Source of the DNA: an uncultured Saprospiraceae bacterium
GTDB taxonomy: Bacteria > Bacteroidota > Bacteroidia > Chitinophagales > Saprospiraceae
Length of the DNA: 64,000 nt
Direction: 5' to 3'
Assembly: GCA_937950315.1 (NCBI GenBank)
Contig: CALFDU010000007.1
Location: forward strand, 28,080-92,079
Below, piece after piece: positions 57,785 through 64,000 of the stretch. The number at the start of each line of letters is the position of its first letter. Positions within the stretch are counted from its first letter, which is position 1. Under the pieces are notes generated by a model. That model did not search any database and was not told the origin of the DNA. It saw nothing but the letters and a program-made list of their open reading frames with translations. The position numbers were made by a program, and so were the translations under genes.

Positions 57785-57963
57785 CTTCTGTTCTTTGTGT
57801 GCGAAGATATGTGTTTTTAAATTAGTCAATGTAATCCCTCAATGACCTTTCTGATTTAGGCCAATTTGAACCATTTTACTTTTCTTACTTCTGTCCATCG
57901 TTTTTTCGCTTTTAAAGCAAATTTTTATCCTTTAATCATAAAAAACGGGCCATTGATTGACAT

Positions 57964-58744
57964 CTAGATGCTTTTAATTTTTCCTCCGTCGACTTGCAAA
58001 TTTACACCTGTGATATAGCTGGCATCCGGCGATGCCAAAAAGGCAATCGCTTTGGATATTTCTTCTACTTCTGCAAATCTCTTCATAGGTATTTCATCGA
58101 GCATGGTATTGGTTGCTTCTTCAAGCGTGAGGTTCAGTTTTTCTTGTTTGGATTTTAGTATGTTATCCAGGCGGTCGGTTTTCGTGGTGCCTGGTAAAAT
58201 GCAGTTTACCGTTACCCCTTTATCTGCCAATTCAAGAGAGAGCGTTTTTGACCAACTTGCCATGGCTCCTCTGATGGTATTGGATACGCCCAAGCCATTG
58301 ATCGGTTGACGCACAGAAGTGGAAACAATATTAATGATGCGTCCATAACCGGCTTCTTTCATCGTCGGTATCACTTGTTTGGAAATAGAATGGCTTGCGA
58401 TAATGTGCAACTTAAAAGCATCTAGTAATTCTTCAATATCTGCATCTGATAATTTACCAGGTGCAGGTCCACCACAATTATTGATAAGTATATGGATCGG
58501 TTCACTAGAAACTATCTTTTCTATTTCTTGCTGCAACAGTTCTAGATTTTTGAAATCTACACTGATGCTTTTGTTTTCCATTTAAAGTGTTGATGGTTTC
58601 AATCCCTTCTTTCAACATGGAAGTAGATCTACCAAGGAGAATAATTTTGCATCCTTTCTTAGCTAGTTCAGTGGCCGCACCAAATCCCAAGCCTCTGGAA
58701 CCTCCGCATACAAGCGCACATTTATTATCTAGAACTTTTGTCAT
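57964..58744 (-). pseudogene. Short-chain dehydrogenase/reductase gene with frameshift
   Basis: Two reading frames together encode one SDR. Frame 1 (58744 down to about 58575) begins MTKVLDNKCALVCGGSRGLG and reaches TINTLNG. Frame 2 (58581-57964) continues with KSISVDFKNLELL, HILINNCGGPAP, the RIINIVSTSVRQPINGLG segment and the C-terminus SYITGVNLQVDGG. The frames overlap around GGAAAAC at 58573-58579 (minus strand); removing one A joins them into an open frame of about 260 residues, the normal SDR length. The Tyr of the usual YxxxK motif is replaced (GVSNTIRGAMASW), which I recall as typical of one SDR subfamily. The break may be real decay, a sequencing error in an A-run, or, less likely, recoding. 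Confidence 0.85.
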
Positions 58745-58867
58745 GTTGTTAAATTTAAACGTCAAACATTTGGCTTGACCAATGATATAAAGACCAAAAC
58801 AAAATTAATAAAGGGAGCGAGATAATAAGAATATACTGGTCATCACCCTTTCTTCTAGCTTTTGCTT

Positions 58868-58875
58868 TACCTTTG
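58868..58875 (+). promoter_or_regulatory. Putative -7 promoter element very close to rsmA start
   Basis: TACCTTTG matches TAnnTTTG, with only 5 bases between its last G and the GTG start of rsmA at 58881. If used, the transcript would have almost no 5' leader. No TTTG at normal -33 distance was found, so the match may be chance. Confidence 0.35.
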
Positions 58876-58880
58876 TACCA

Positions 58881-59657
58881 GTGAAAACAAAGAAAAAATA
58901 CGGCCAGCATTTTTTAATCAATGTTGGAATCAAGGAAAAAATCGTTCAAGCGATCATAGATCATGTACCTTTTAAGGAAAACTTGCTGGAGATAGGACCA
59001 GGAGAAGGCGTCATCACCAAGTATCTTGTGAAGGAAGATTACAAGCTAAAGGTATGTGAGATCGATCCTGATATGGTAGAAATTATCAAGCGAGATATTC
59101 CTGAATTGAAAGAGGATCAGATAGTTTTTGGGGATGCTGTAAGAATGGATACGAATATCTTTTTTGACAAGGAAGTTTTTCACTTGGTTGGTAATTTTCC
59201 ATACAATGTTTCCTCGCAATTGCTCTTCATGATGTATGAAAACAAGGAACAGATTCCGACCATGATCGGTATGTTTCAAAAAGAAGTTGCAGATAGGGTT
59301 GTCGCTCCTCCTGGCTCAAAAACATATGGAATCTTAAGTGTGCTTCTTCAAGCATACTATGATTGTAAAAGATTGTTTTTGGTTTCTCCTGGATCATTCA
59401 ACCCACCGCCCAAAGTGGACAGTGCGGTCATATTACTAACAAGGAACAAAACCAAGAACCTAAGTTGTGATGAAGTACTCTTTAAAAGAGTCGTGAAAAT
59501 GGCATTTAGTCAAAGAAGAAAAATGTTGAGAAATACCTTGAGGTCTTTATTGACGGAAGAGCTACAACAAAAAGAAATATATACCAAGAGACCAGAACAC
59601 TTGAGTGTTCAAGATTTTATAGATATTACCACAGAAATAGAAAAAAGCAAACAATGA
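58881..59657 (+). CDS. rsmA: 16S rRNA (adenine1518/1519-N6) dimethyltransferase
   Basis: Dimethylates two adjacent adenines in the 3' hairpin of 16S rRNA (KsgA). 258 residues. Motifs: QHFLIN at the N-terminus, LLEIGPGEGVITKYL (SAM site, ~37-51), VCEIDPDMV, NFPYNVSSQLLF (catalytic NxPY, ~105), and PKVDSAVI. The start is GTG; the following KTKKKYGQHF is the usual N-terminus. The stop overlaps the yqeY-type gene by 4 bases (ATGA). Confidence 0.97.
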   Translation: MKTKKKYGQHFLINVGIKEKIVQAIIDHVPFKENLLEIGPGEGVITKYLVKEDYKLKVCEIDPDMVEIIKRDIPELKEDQIVFGDAVRMDTNIFFDKEVFHLVGNFPYNVSSQLLFMMYENKEQIPTMIGMFQKEVADRVVAPPGSKTYGILSVLLQAYYDCKRLFLVSPGSFNPPPKVDSAVILLTRNKTKNLSCDEVLFKRVVKMAFSQRRKMLRNTLRSLLTEELQQKEIYTKRPEHLSVQDFIDITTEIEKSKQ

Positions 59658-60100
59658 GTTTAGAAGAAAAAATCAATCAGGATCTGAAAACAGCTATGAA
59701 GGCAAAGGATCAAGCTGGCTTAAGAGGAATCCGTGCTATAAAAAATGCAATCCTTCTTACAAAAACGGATGGTAGCGGAACAGAACTTGATGAAGCAGGT
59801 GAAATCAAATTGGTTCAGAAGCTGATCAAGCAAAGAAAAGATTCTTTGGATATTTACAAGAAACAGGACCGAGCAGACTTGGCAATTGTAGAAGAAGAAG
59901 AAATTGCTGTTCTAAAAAAATATCTTCCTGCTCAATTGTCAGAAGATGATTTAATTCCAATTATTCAGGAAATCATCAACAAAACAGGAGCAGATTCAAT
60001 GAAGGATATGGGTAAAGTTATGGGTATGGCATCGGGTCAACTCGCAGGTCAAGCAGATGGCAAAACAATCTCAGCTATTGTCAAAAAACTGTTAAATTGA
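59654..60100 (+). CDS. GatB/YqeY domain-containing protein
   Basis: 148 residues, all helical, of the YqeY family, related to the tail domain of the GatB subunit of tRNA amidotransferase. It begins SLEEKINQDLKTAMKAKD and ends with the GMASGQLAGQADGKTISAIVKKLL motif typical for the family. The exact role is unknown; it may bind tRNA. Translationally coupled to rsmA. Confidence 0.92.
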   Translation: MSLEEKINQDLKTAMKAKDQAGLRGIRAIKNAILLTKTDGSGTELDEAGEIKLVQKLIKQRKDSLDIYKKQDRADLAIVEEEEIAVLKKYLPAQLSEDDLIPIIQEIINKTGADSMKDMGKVMGMASGQLAGQADGKTISAIVKKLLN

Positions 60101-60133
60101 TTTGAAAAATTAAAATGTTAAGATACTAGTTAT

Positions 60134-60141
60134 TACCTTTA
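60134..60141 (+). promoter_or_regulatory. Possible -7 promoter element upstream of the pseudoknot pair
   Basis: TACCTTTA matches seven of eight positions of TAnnTTTG. Transcription would begin near 60146-60149, almost exactly at the first pseudoknot, placing the RNA structures at the 5' end of the mRNA. No -33 box at normal distance. Confidence 0.35.
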
Positions 60142-60145
60142 TTAA

Positions 60146-60178
60146 GGCGAGACCTGAAAAGCCATGTAACGAGTAAGG
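60146..60178 (+). promoter_or_regulatory. Putative regulatory RNA pseudoknot, copy 1
   Basis: Stem P1 pairs GGC (60146-60148) with GCC (60161-60163). Stem P2 pairs CCT (60153-60155) with AGG (60176-60178). The order P1-5', P2-5', P1-3', P2-3' is an H-type pseudoknot. The 5-base loop between P2-5' and P1-3' is GAAAA, and the last loop ends in GAGTA. Compared with copies 2 and 3, one base pair in each stem is changed on both sides. It lies directly next to copy 2 in the leader of the YqaE gene. It may be a riboswitch or protein-binding site; no family could be named. Confidence 0.6.
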
Positions 60179-60207
60179 GGTGTAAGCTGAAAAACCTACG
60201 AGTAAGC
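60179..60207 (+). promoter_or_regulatory. Putative regulatory RNA pseudoknot, copy 2
   Basis: P1: GGT (60179-60181) with ACC (60194-60196). P2: GCT (60186-60188) with AGC (60205-60207). Loops: GTAA, GAAAA, and TACGAGTA. It ends 24 bases before the ATG at 60232, a distance at which folding could affect ribosome access. It follows copy 1 with no spacer, like tandem aptamers. Confidence 0.6.
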
Positions 60208-60231
60208 GAAAACAAAAAAATTCTGATCAAT

Positions 60232-60660
60232 ATGAAGTCAATTTTTACTACGATTGCATTTTCATTGGTAATGGCTCTTTGTTTAGGAACTTCAGCGTTT
60301 GCTGTACCTCCTGTTTCAGAGACAACTTCCAATAGCGAACTTACTGCTATTTCTTTCAATGATTTGGTGAATATGACACCGCAACAGTACACTGAATTAA
60401 CAGGTGAAAAACTAAGTTTCACTCAAGTGGTTGCTTTGAAATACACACAACACAAATTGAAAAAAGCTAGCAACGGAAAAGATCCTATCGAAGACGATAA
60501 GGTGCTTATGATTATTCTTGCAATCTTAATACCACCTGTAGCTGTATATCTACTTTATGATATAGGGCAAGAATTCTGGGTAAACATAATTTTAACTTTA
60601 TTATGTGGAATACCAGGTATGATTCACGCTTTGATTCTTGTATCTAAGAAATTTAACTAA
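60232..60660 (+). CDS. YqaE/Pmp3-family membrane protein with N-terminal extension
   Basis: 142 residues. Signal peptide or first helix at 1-24 (ending SAFA). A soluble module follows (about 42-82) with NMTPQQYTELTGEKLSFTQV and then KYTQHKLKKA. The C-terminal 45 residues are a Pmp3/YqaE unit with two helices (ILAILIPPVAVYLLYDIG and LTLLCGIPGMIHALILV). Plain Pmp3 proteins of ~52 residues lack the N-terminal part. Pmp3 proteins affect membrane potential and salt or cold tolerance in other organisms; the role here is not known. The same N-terminal module precedes a different membrane domain in the next gene, and both genes carry the same RNA motif in front. Confidence 0.85.
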   Translation: MKSIFTTIAFSLVMALCLGTSAFAVPPVSETTSNSELTAISFNDLVNMTPQQYTELTGEKLSFTQVVALKYTQHKLKKASNGKDPIEDDKVLMIILAILIPPVAVYLLYDIGQEFWVNIILTLLCGIPGMIHALILVSKKFN

Positions 60661-60672
60661 GATATAAATATT

Positions 60673-60704
60673 GGTGTACGCTGAAAAACCATAATAGAGT
60701 AAGC
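60673..60704 (+). promoter_or_regulatory. Putative regulatory RNA pseudoknot, copy 3
   Basis: P1: GGT (60673-60675) with ACC (60688-60690), extendable by T60672-A60691. P2: GCT (60680-60682) with AGC (60702-60704). Loops: GTAC, GAAAA, and an 11-base loop ending GAGTA. It starts 12 bases after the YqaE stop and ends 19 bases before the ATG of the TM2 gene at 60724. Thus each of the two genes has its own copy at the same position relative to its start. Confidence 0.6.
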
Positions 60705-60723
60705 AACTAAAGCCATAGTAAAT

Positions 60724-61206
60724 ATGAAATCTATGTTATTAAAAATAGTATTCATGTTGACTATGGCTTTTTTCTTTGTACCTACAGTAACTTTTGCCTC
60801 TCCAAAAATAGCTAAAGAAAAACAGCAGAATCTGGACGTAACTTCACTCCAACGGTTACTCAATGTTACTCCACATGAATACACAGAACTCACGGGTAAA
60901 AAAATGAACTTTGGCCAAGTAGTCAAATTGAAGTTAACGCAGCAGTTTTTCAAGCACCAAATCTTAAAAAGTAAAAGTTTAGACGATGAACCCAAAAGTC
61001 AAATCATTGCATTCCTCATTTGTCTTCTTGTTGGATTTTTAGGAATACATAGATACTATCTAGGTTATACTGCTATTGGAGTTTTACAGACTCTTACGTT
61101 TGGTGGGTGTTTGATCTGGTGGATTATTGATATTATTCTGATATTAAGTGGCACTCTAGGGCCTGCAGACGGAAGCGATTATTATCCAACTTTCGAGGAT
61201 TTATAA
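60724..61206 (+). CDS. TM2-domain membrane protein with the same N-terminal module
   Basis: 160 residues. Signal peptide or helix at 1-26 (ending TFAS). The N-terminal module (about 43-80) contains NVTPHEYTELTGKKMNFGQV and KLTQQFFKHQ, closely matching the YqaE gene's module. The C-terminal TM2 domain (about 95-145) has FLICLLVGFLGIHRYYLGY, with the family's G-x-H-R-F/Y-Y-L-G element, and a second helix LIWWIIDIILILSG. The domain order is the same as in the previous gene but with TM2 instead of Pmp3. Probably sits in the inner membrane with the module in the periplasm. Confidence 0.87.
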   Translation: MKSMLLKIVFMLTMAFFFVPTVTFASPKIAKEKQQNLDVTSLQRLLNVTPHEYTELTGKKMNFGQVVKLKLTQQFFKHQILKSKSLDDEPKSQIIAFLICLLVGFLGIHRYYLGYTAIGVLQTLTFGGCLIWWIIDIILILSGTLGPADGSDYYPTFEDL

Positions 61207-61209
61207 GCC

Positions 61210-61521
61210 ATGAATAAGATGTCCAAAATATTTTTGTATATCCGTCTTGCCGCTTATTTCATCATACCCATTGTGTTGATACTTTTACCTGCCAATTACT
61301 TTGATGGCGGAACCAGTAAATGCTTGTCGGTACTTTTATTGAACCAAGAGTGTATAGGTTGCGGAATGACAAGAGCTTGCATGCACTTTATTCATCTGGA
61401 TTTTACAGAAGCCATCTCATACAATCTTTTGGTATTGATTGTCTTTCCGATATTGGCTTTTATATGGTTTATGTGGTTCAGAAAAGATTATAAAAAATGG
61501 AAAGCATTGAAGCAGTCTTAG
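61210..61521 (+). CDS. DUF2752-family membrane protein
   Basis: 103 residues, three predicted helices, with the family motif IGCGMTRACMHFIHLDF (CxGCGMTRA) around residues 49-62. The family is uncharacterised and often found beside TM2 and YqaE genes in Bacteroidota as far as I recall. It starts 3 bases after the TM2 stop, and its 3' end overlaps the convergent TrpF-like gene by 4 bases. Confidence 0.88.
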   Translation: MNKMSKIFLYIRLAAYFIIPIVLILLPANYFDGGTSKCLSVLLLNQECIGCGMTRACMHFIHLDFTEAISYNLLVLIVFPILAFIWFMWFRKDYKKWKALKQS

Positions 61522-62066
61522 TCTGCCAAGAATTCAAAGATTTCATCTAGCTCGTCAAAACTTTTCAATCCCGTTTTTATTTCTTCTCCTCCTTCTAAGC
61601 AAAATCCTGCGCGCAACTTGGTGTCTTCCAATAATTCTAAATTAAACGATGTAGAATCAATATAAACTTCATGACCTGCATTGATATAAGAATTGGCACT
61701 TTTAGGATTGCACACAATGATGGTATCCAAGTTGCGAATCATTTCAAATTGAGACGTACGGTAAAAACATTTGCCTTGAGCAAAATCCCACACCTCAATA
61801 ACGGATTGCTTGTCAGTGATAATACCGGTTAGGTTGTGCAGTGTTTTATTCTCAAGTATGAAATTCAAATCTTCATGACCAGAAAAGTCACCAATAAATT
61901 CTGGACCAGCCAACCACTCAATAATTTCTTTGATGTTTTCAGGACCGATATACGCTTCACTTCCTGAGCTAATATCAAAACTCATATAATCAACCATCCA
62001 AGCTGCAAAATATCTTGCATCTGTCAGGTTACGAATATTGCTTGCTATGATTTTCTTGGATAACAT
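61518..62066 (-). CDS. TrpF-like (phosphoribosylanthranilate isomerase-like) protein, probably not catalytic
   Basis: 182 residues. The N-terminus KIIASNIRNLTDARYFAAW aligns with the TrpF start K-I-C-G-I-T-x-x-x-D-A, and the C-terminus AGFCLEGGEEIKTGLKSFDE aligns with the TrpF end S-G-V-E-x-x-x-G-x-K-D. The catalytic Cys of the KICG motif is replaced by Ala, and the protein is about 20 residues shorter than TrpF. One Asp (YIDSTS) may match the catalytic Asp. No other trp gene is nearby. It is translationally linked to the hydrolase gene upstream by a TAATG overlap. Role unknown. Confidence 0.65.
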   Translation of the reverse strand: MLSKKIIASNIRNLTDARYFAAWMVDYMSFDISSGSEAYIGPENIKEIIEWLAGPEFIGDFSGHEDLNFILENKTLHNLTGIITDKQSVIEVWDFAQGKCFYRTSQFEMIRNLDTIIVCNPKSANSYINAGHEVYIDSTSFNLELLEDTKLRAGFCLEGGEEIKTGLKSFDELDEIFEFLAD

Positions 62067-62704
62067 TATTGTAGAAAAGGGTTTATTTTTTGTTCGTTTC
62101 CAATAGTGGTACTAGGGCCGTGTCCAGAATAAACAATGACATCTTCACCCAAAGGAAAAAGTTTGTTTTTTATACTCGCAATCAAGGTGTCAAAATCGCC
62201 TCCAGGCAGATCAGTACGACCAATACTTCCTTGAAACAAAACATCTCCTCCGATGAGTTGCTTACTCTCTCTATGGAAAAAAGAAACACTCCCTGGAGAA
62301 TGGCCTGGAGTAAATAAAACCTCAAGCTTGGTCTCACCAAATTCAATCACCTCGTCTTCTTCAATGAAACTTTCGATTTCAGGACTAGGATCATAATTGA
62401 TCTGATAAATCTTGCTTGATATCTCCGCAGCGGCTAAAACCGGTATTTCTGCTTTATGTGCATGTAGCTTAAGTCCATATTTTTCAAAAATATAGCGATT
62501 ACCCAAAATGTGGTCAATATGGCAATGCGTATTGACCAATTTTACTGGATTAAGGCCATTAGATTCAATAAAATCAGTAAATAGTTGCTGTTCTTTTCTT
62601 GTATTACACCCTGGATCCACAACAATACACGACTTTGAAGCGTCATATAAAAGATAAGTGTTTTCAGAAAATTCGTTAAATGTAAATACTGCGACTTCCA
62701 TCAT
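62066..62704 (-). CDS. Metallo-beta-lactamase-fold hydrolase (glyoxalase II-like)
   Basis: 212 residues. The zinc motif THCHIDHILGN (HxHxDH) is followed by His in TPGHSPGS, Asp in LIGGDVLF and His in VYSGHGPST. This is the ordering of the glyoxalase II/YcbL subgroup. Probable thioester hydrolase in the cytoplasm. Divergent from the next gene, with a shared 51-base intergenic region. Confidence 0.93.
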   Translation of the reverse strand: MMEVAVFTFNEFSENTYLLYDASKSCIVVDPGCNTRKEQQLFTDFIESNGLNPVKLVNTHCHIDHILGNRYIFEKYGLKLHAHKAEIPVLAAAEISSKIYQINYDPSPEIESFIEEDEVIEFGETKLEVLFTPGHSPGSVSFFHRESKQLIGGDVLFQGSIGRTDLPGGDFDTLIASIKNKLFPLGEDVIVYSGHGPSTTIGNEQKINPFLQ

Positions 62705-62755
62705 TTCTCATTTAGTGTGCTAAATTACATATCTTTAGAATAGCGTAGACCTTTC

Positions 62756-64000
62756 ATGAAGCTTAATGTTCTCCATATCATTTTCATCTTGCTTTTTCCC
62801 CTTTTATTAACGGGGCAAAGCATCAATACCAAATTTGGAAAAAACCGGGTACAATACCACGATGATTTCAACAAATGGGATAGATATGAAACTGAAAACT
62901 TTATCTGCTATTGGTATGGTAAATCTAGAAACATCGGTCAATCTACAGCACAAATGGCTGAGCTTGATCACGACGAGATTCAACGGATTCTAGAACACCG
63001 TCTTAATAAAAAAATAGAAGTGGTTGTGTATGTTGATCTCAGCGACATGAAACAAACCAACCTAGGAAATGAAGAATCATTTCACTCTGAAGACAATACC
63101 ACTCAAGTAGTAGGAAATAAAATGTTTGTCTACTTTGATGGAGATCACCGACATCTTAGAAAACAAATCCGAAAAGGAATCGCAACGGTTTATATTAACT
63201 CTATTCTTTTTGGATCAAACATTCAAGAGCAAGTTCAAAATTCCATCAGACTACGATTGCCAGAATGGTTTACGCGTGGACTCATTTCTTTTGCTGGAAG
63301 TAATTGGGATTATCAGATTGAGGATAGTCTGAAGGATATCATACAGTCAAACCCAAAGAAATATTTACGTTTTGATAAATTGTTACTAGACCATCCTGAA
63401 ATTGCAGGGCATAGTATGTGGTACTACTTGGAACAGATGTATGGCATGGCCAACATTGCCAATCTCGTATACCTAACCAGAATCAACAGAAAACTGGATG
63501 AAAGTTTTTATTATATCCTAGGTGTACCCTTCGAACAAATCCAAAAAGATTGGTCTAAATTTTATCAAGCGGGGCTTAATATTACCATGGAAGTAGATGA
63601 AAGTATTCCTGAAAATGCAATCCAAATAAAAAACAAGAGAAATCTTCCTTATTCCTCTATCAAGATTAATCACAAGGGAGATCAGTTTGTTTATGTACTA
63701 AATGACCGAAGTAAATTCTTTGTCCACCTCTACGATAAAAAAACAAATACAACAAAGCGTCTTCTAAAATTTGGAACAAAAAACATATTCCAAGAAACGG
63801 ACTTTAATTATCCATTGGTTGCATGGCACCCATCAGACCGATACGTTACTTTTGTTTTTGAACACAAGGATATTATCTATATCCAAGAGGTAGACGTTGT
63901 GGATGGTGAAATAAAGGAAACAACTTTTCCTTCCAATTATCAAAGGATCTTTGATATCGACTACATCGATGGAGAAAATTATATGATCAATGCCTCAGAA
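62756..64000 (+). CDS. TolB-propeller protein with peptidase MA-like domain, 3' end outside window
   Basis: The frame is open from ATG 62756 to the right edge, 415 codons. Signal peptide ends LLTGQ. The first ~250 residues resemble the gluzincin-like (peptidase MA) region found in Bacteroidota TolB-like proteins of about 1000 residues: RYETENFICYWYG, then a helix pair and RLPEWFTRGLISF. The zinc motif HExxH is replaced by KQIRKG and the downstream Glu of WxxEG by Arg, so it is probably not a peptidase. From about residue 310, beta-propeller strands of TolB type begin (INHKGDQFVYVLNDRSK, LVAWHPSDRYVTFVFE). The role is unknown. Confidence 0.8.
   Translation, partial: MKLNVLHIIFILLFPLLLTGQSINTKFGKNRVQYHDDFNKWDRYETENFICYWYGKSRNIGQSTAQMAELDHDEIQRILEHRLNKKIEVVVYVDLSDMKQTNLGNEESFHSEDNTTQVVGNKMFVYFDGDHRHLRKQIRKGIATVYINSILFGSNIQEQVQNSIRLRLPEWFTRGLISFAGSNWDYQIEDSLKDIIQSNPKKYLRFDKLLLDHPEIAGHSMWYYLEQMYGMANIANLVYLTRINRKLDESFYYILGVPFEQIQKDWSKFYQAGLNITMEVDESIPENAIQIKNKRNLPYSSIKINHKGDQFVYVLNDRSKFFVHLYDKKTNTTKRLLKFGTKNIFQETDFNYPLVAWHPSDRYVTFVFEHKDIIYIQEVDVVDGEIKETTFPSNYQRIFDIDYIDGENYMINASE

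Noticed and set aside
60146..60704. Hammerhead ribozyme, preQ1 or c-di-GMP riboswitch as identity of the CTGAAAA/GAGTAAG motif
   Set aside because: The conserved CUGAUGA core of hammerheads and the conserved cores I know for preQ1 and c-di-GMP aptamers are absent; only an H-type pseudoknot pattern is supported.

Overview
The window is AT-rich chromosomal DNA from a member of the Bacteroidota, most probably a Saprospiria-like (Lewinella/Saprospira-type) aerobe. The signs are a TonB-dependent receptor with an N-terminal CarboxypepD-like domain, type IX secretion (T9SS) C-terminal sorting domains, PKD/SprB/CUB/PA14 giant adhesins, DUF2723 and DUF2752 proteins, a two-component sensor with a periplasmic propeller, a GatB/YqeY protein next to rsmA, and TAnnTTTG-type -7 promoter elements. 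The species assignment is inference. Gene density is high: no gene-free stretch exceeds 300 bases, and there is no insertion sequence, prophage, CRISPR array or rRNA. One tRNA (Val, UAC) is present.

Layout. 1-2569: 5' part of a TonB-dependent receptor gene (minus). 2687-9782: a 2-hydroxyacid dehydrogenase, a CarB without its allosteric domain, a vanadium-haloperoxidase/PAP2-like lipoprotein, a small unknown protein and xylose isomerase. 9947-23188: one 13.2 kb gene for a 4413-residue secreted multidomain adhesin with 24 copies of a ~76-residue repeat. 23355-28250: MMPL/RND exporter, bile-acid-symporter-like carrier, RNase HII and a UPF0104 membrane protein, all minus. 28303-34530: flavin reductase, then DUF2723 glycosyltransferase, RpiB and M28 peptidase. 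34752-38512: LytTR response regulator and propeller histidine kinase, convergent. 38638-43481: Tex, GH16 lipoprotein, a small T9SS cargo protein and an outer-membrane-type protein. 43710-47907: tRNA-Val and a polysaccharide polymerase/chain-length/flippase operon. 48138-52850: a 1570-residue T9SS-exported dockerin-containing protein. 52967-55895: AlkA-type glycosylase, aspartoacylase-like enzyme, unknown protein and thioredoxin/MsrA-like fusion. 56004-58744: glucosaminidase, PdxA and a frameshifted SDR gene. 58881-61521: rsmA, yqeY, then a cluster of three small membrane proteins (YqaE/Pmp3, TM2, DUF2752). 61518-64000: TrpF-like protein, metallo-beta-lactamase-fold hydrolase and the start of a TolB-propeller protein.

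Most striking observation: three copies of a short putative H-type pseudoknot lie immediately upstream of the YqaE and TM2 genes. Two are abutting copies before the first gene and one lies before the second. Both stems show compensatory base changes between copies, and the two loop motifs GAAAA and GAGTA are invariant. The two downstream proteins differ in their C-terminal membrane module but share an N-terminal module. Together they look like one RNA-controlled small-membrane-protein regulon that I cannot match to a named riboswitch.

Other points of interest are higher-order triplet duplications in the giant adhesin, its TTG start and missing sorting domain, an exporter gene whose only plausible start is ATC, a thioredoxin fused to an incomplete MsrA-like domain, a TrpF-like barrel without the catalytic cysteine, a protease-like domain with its zinc motif replaced, and a broken SDR gene.
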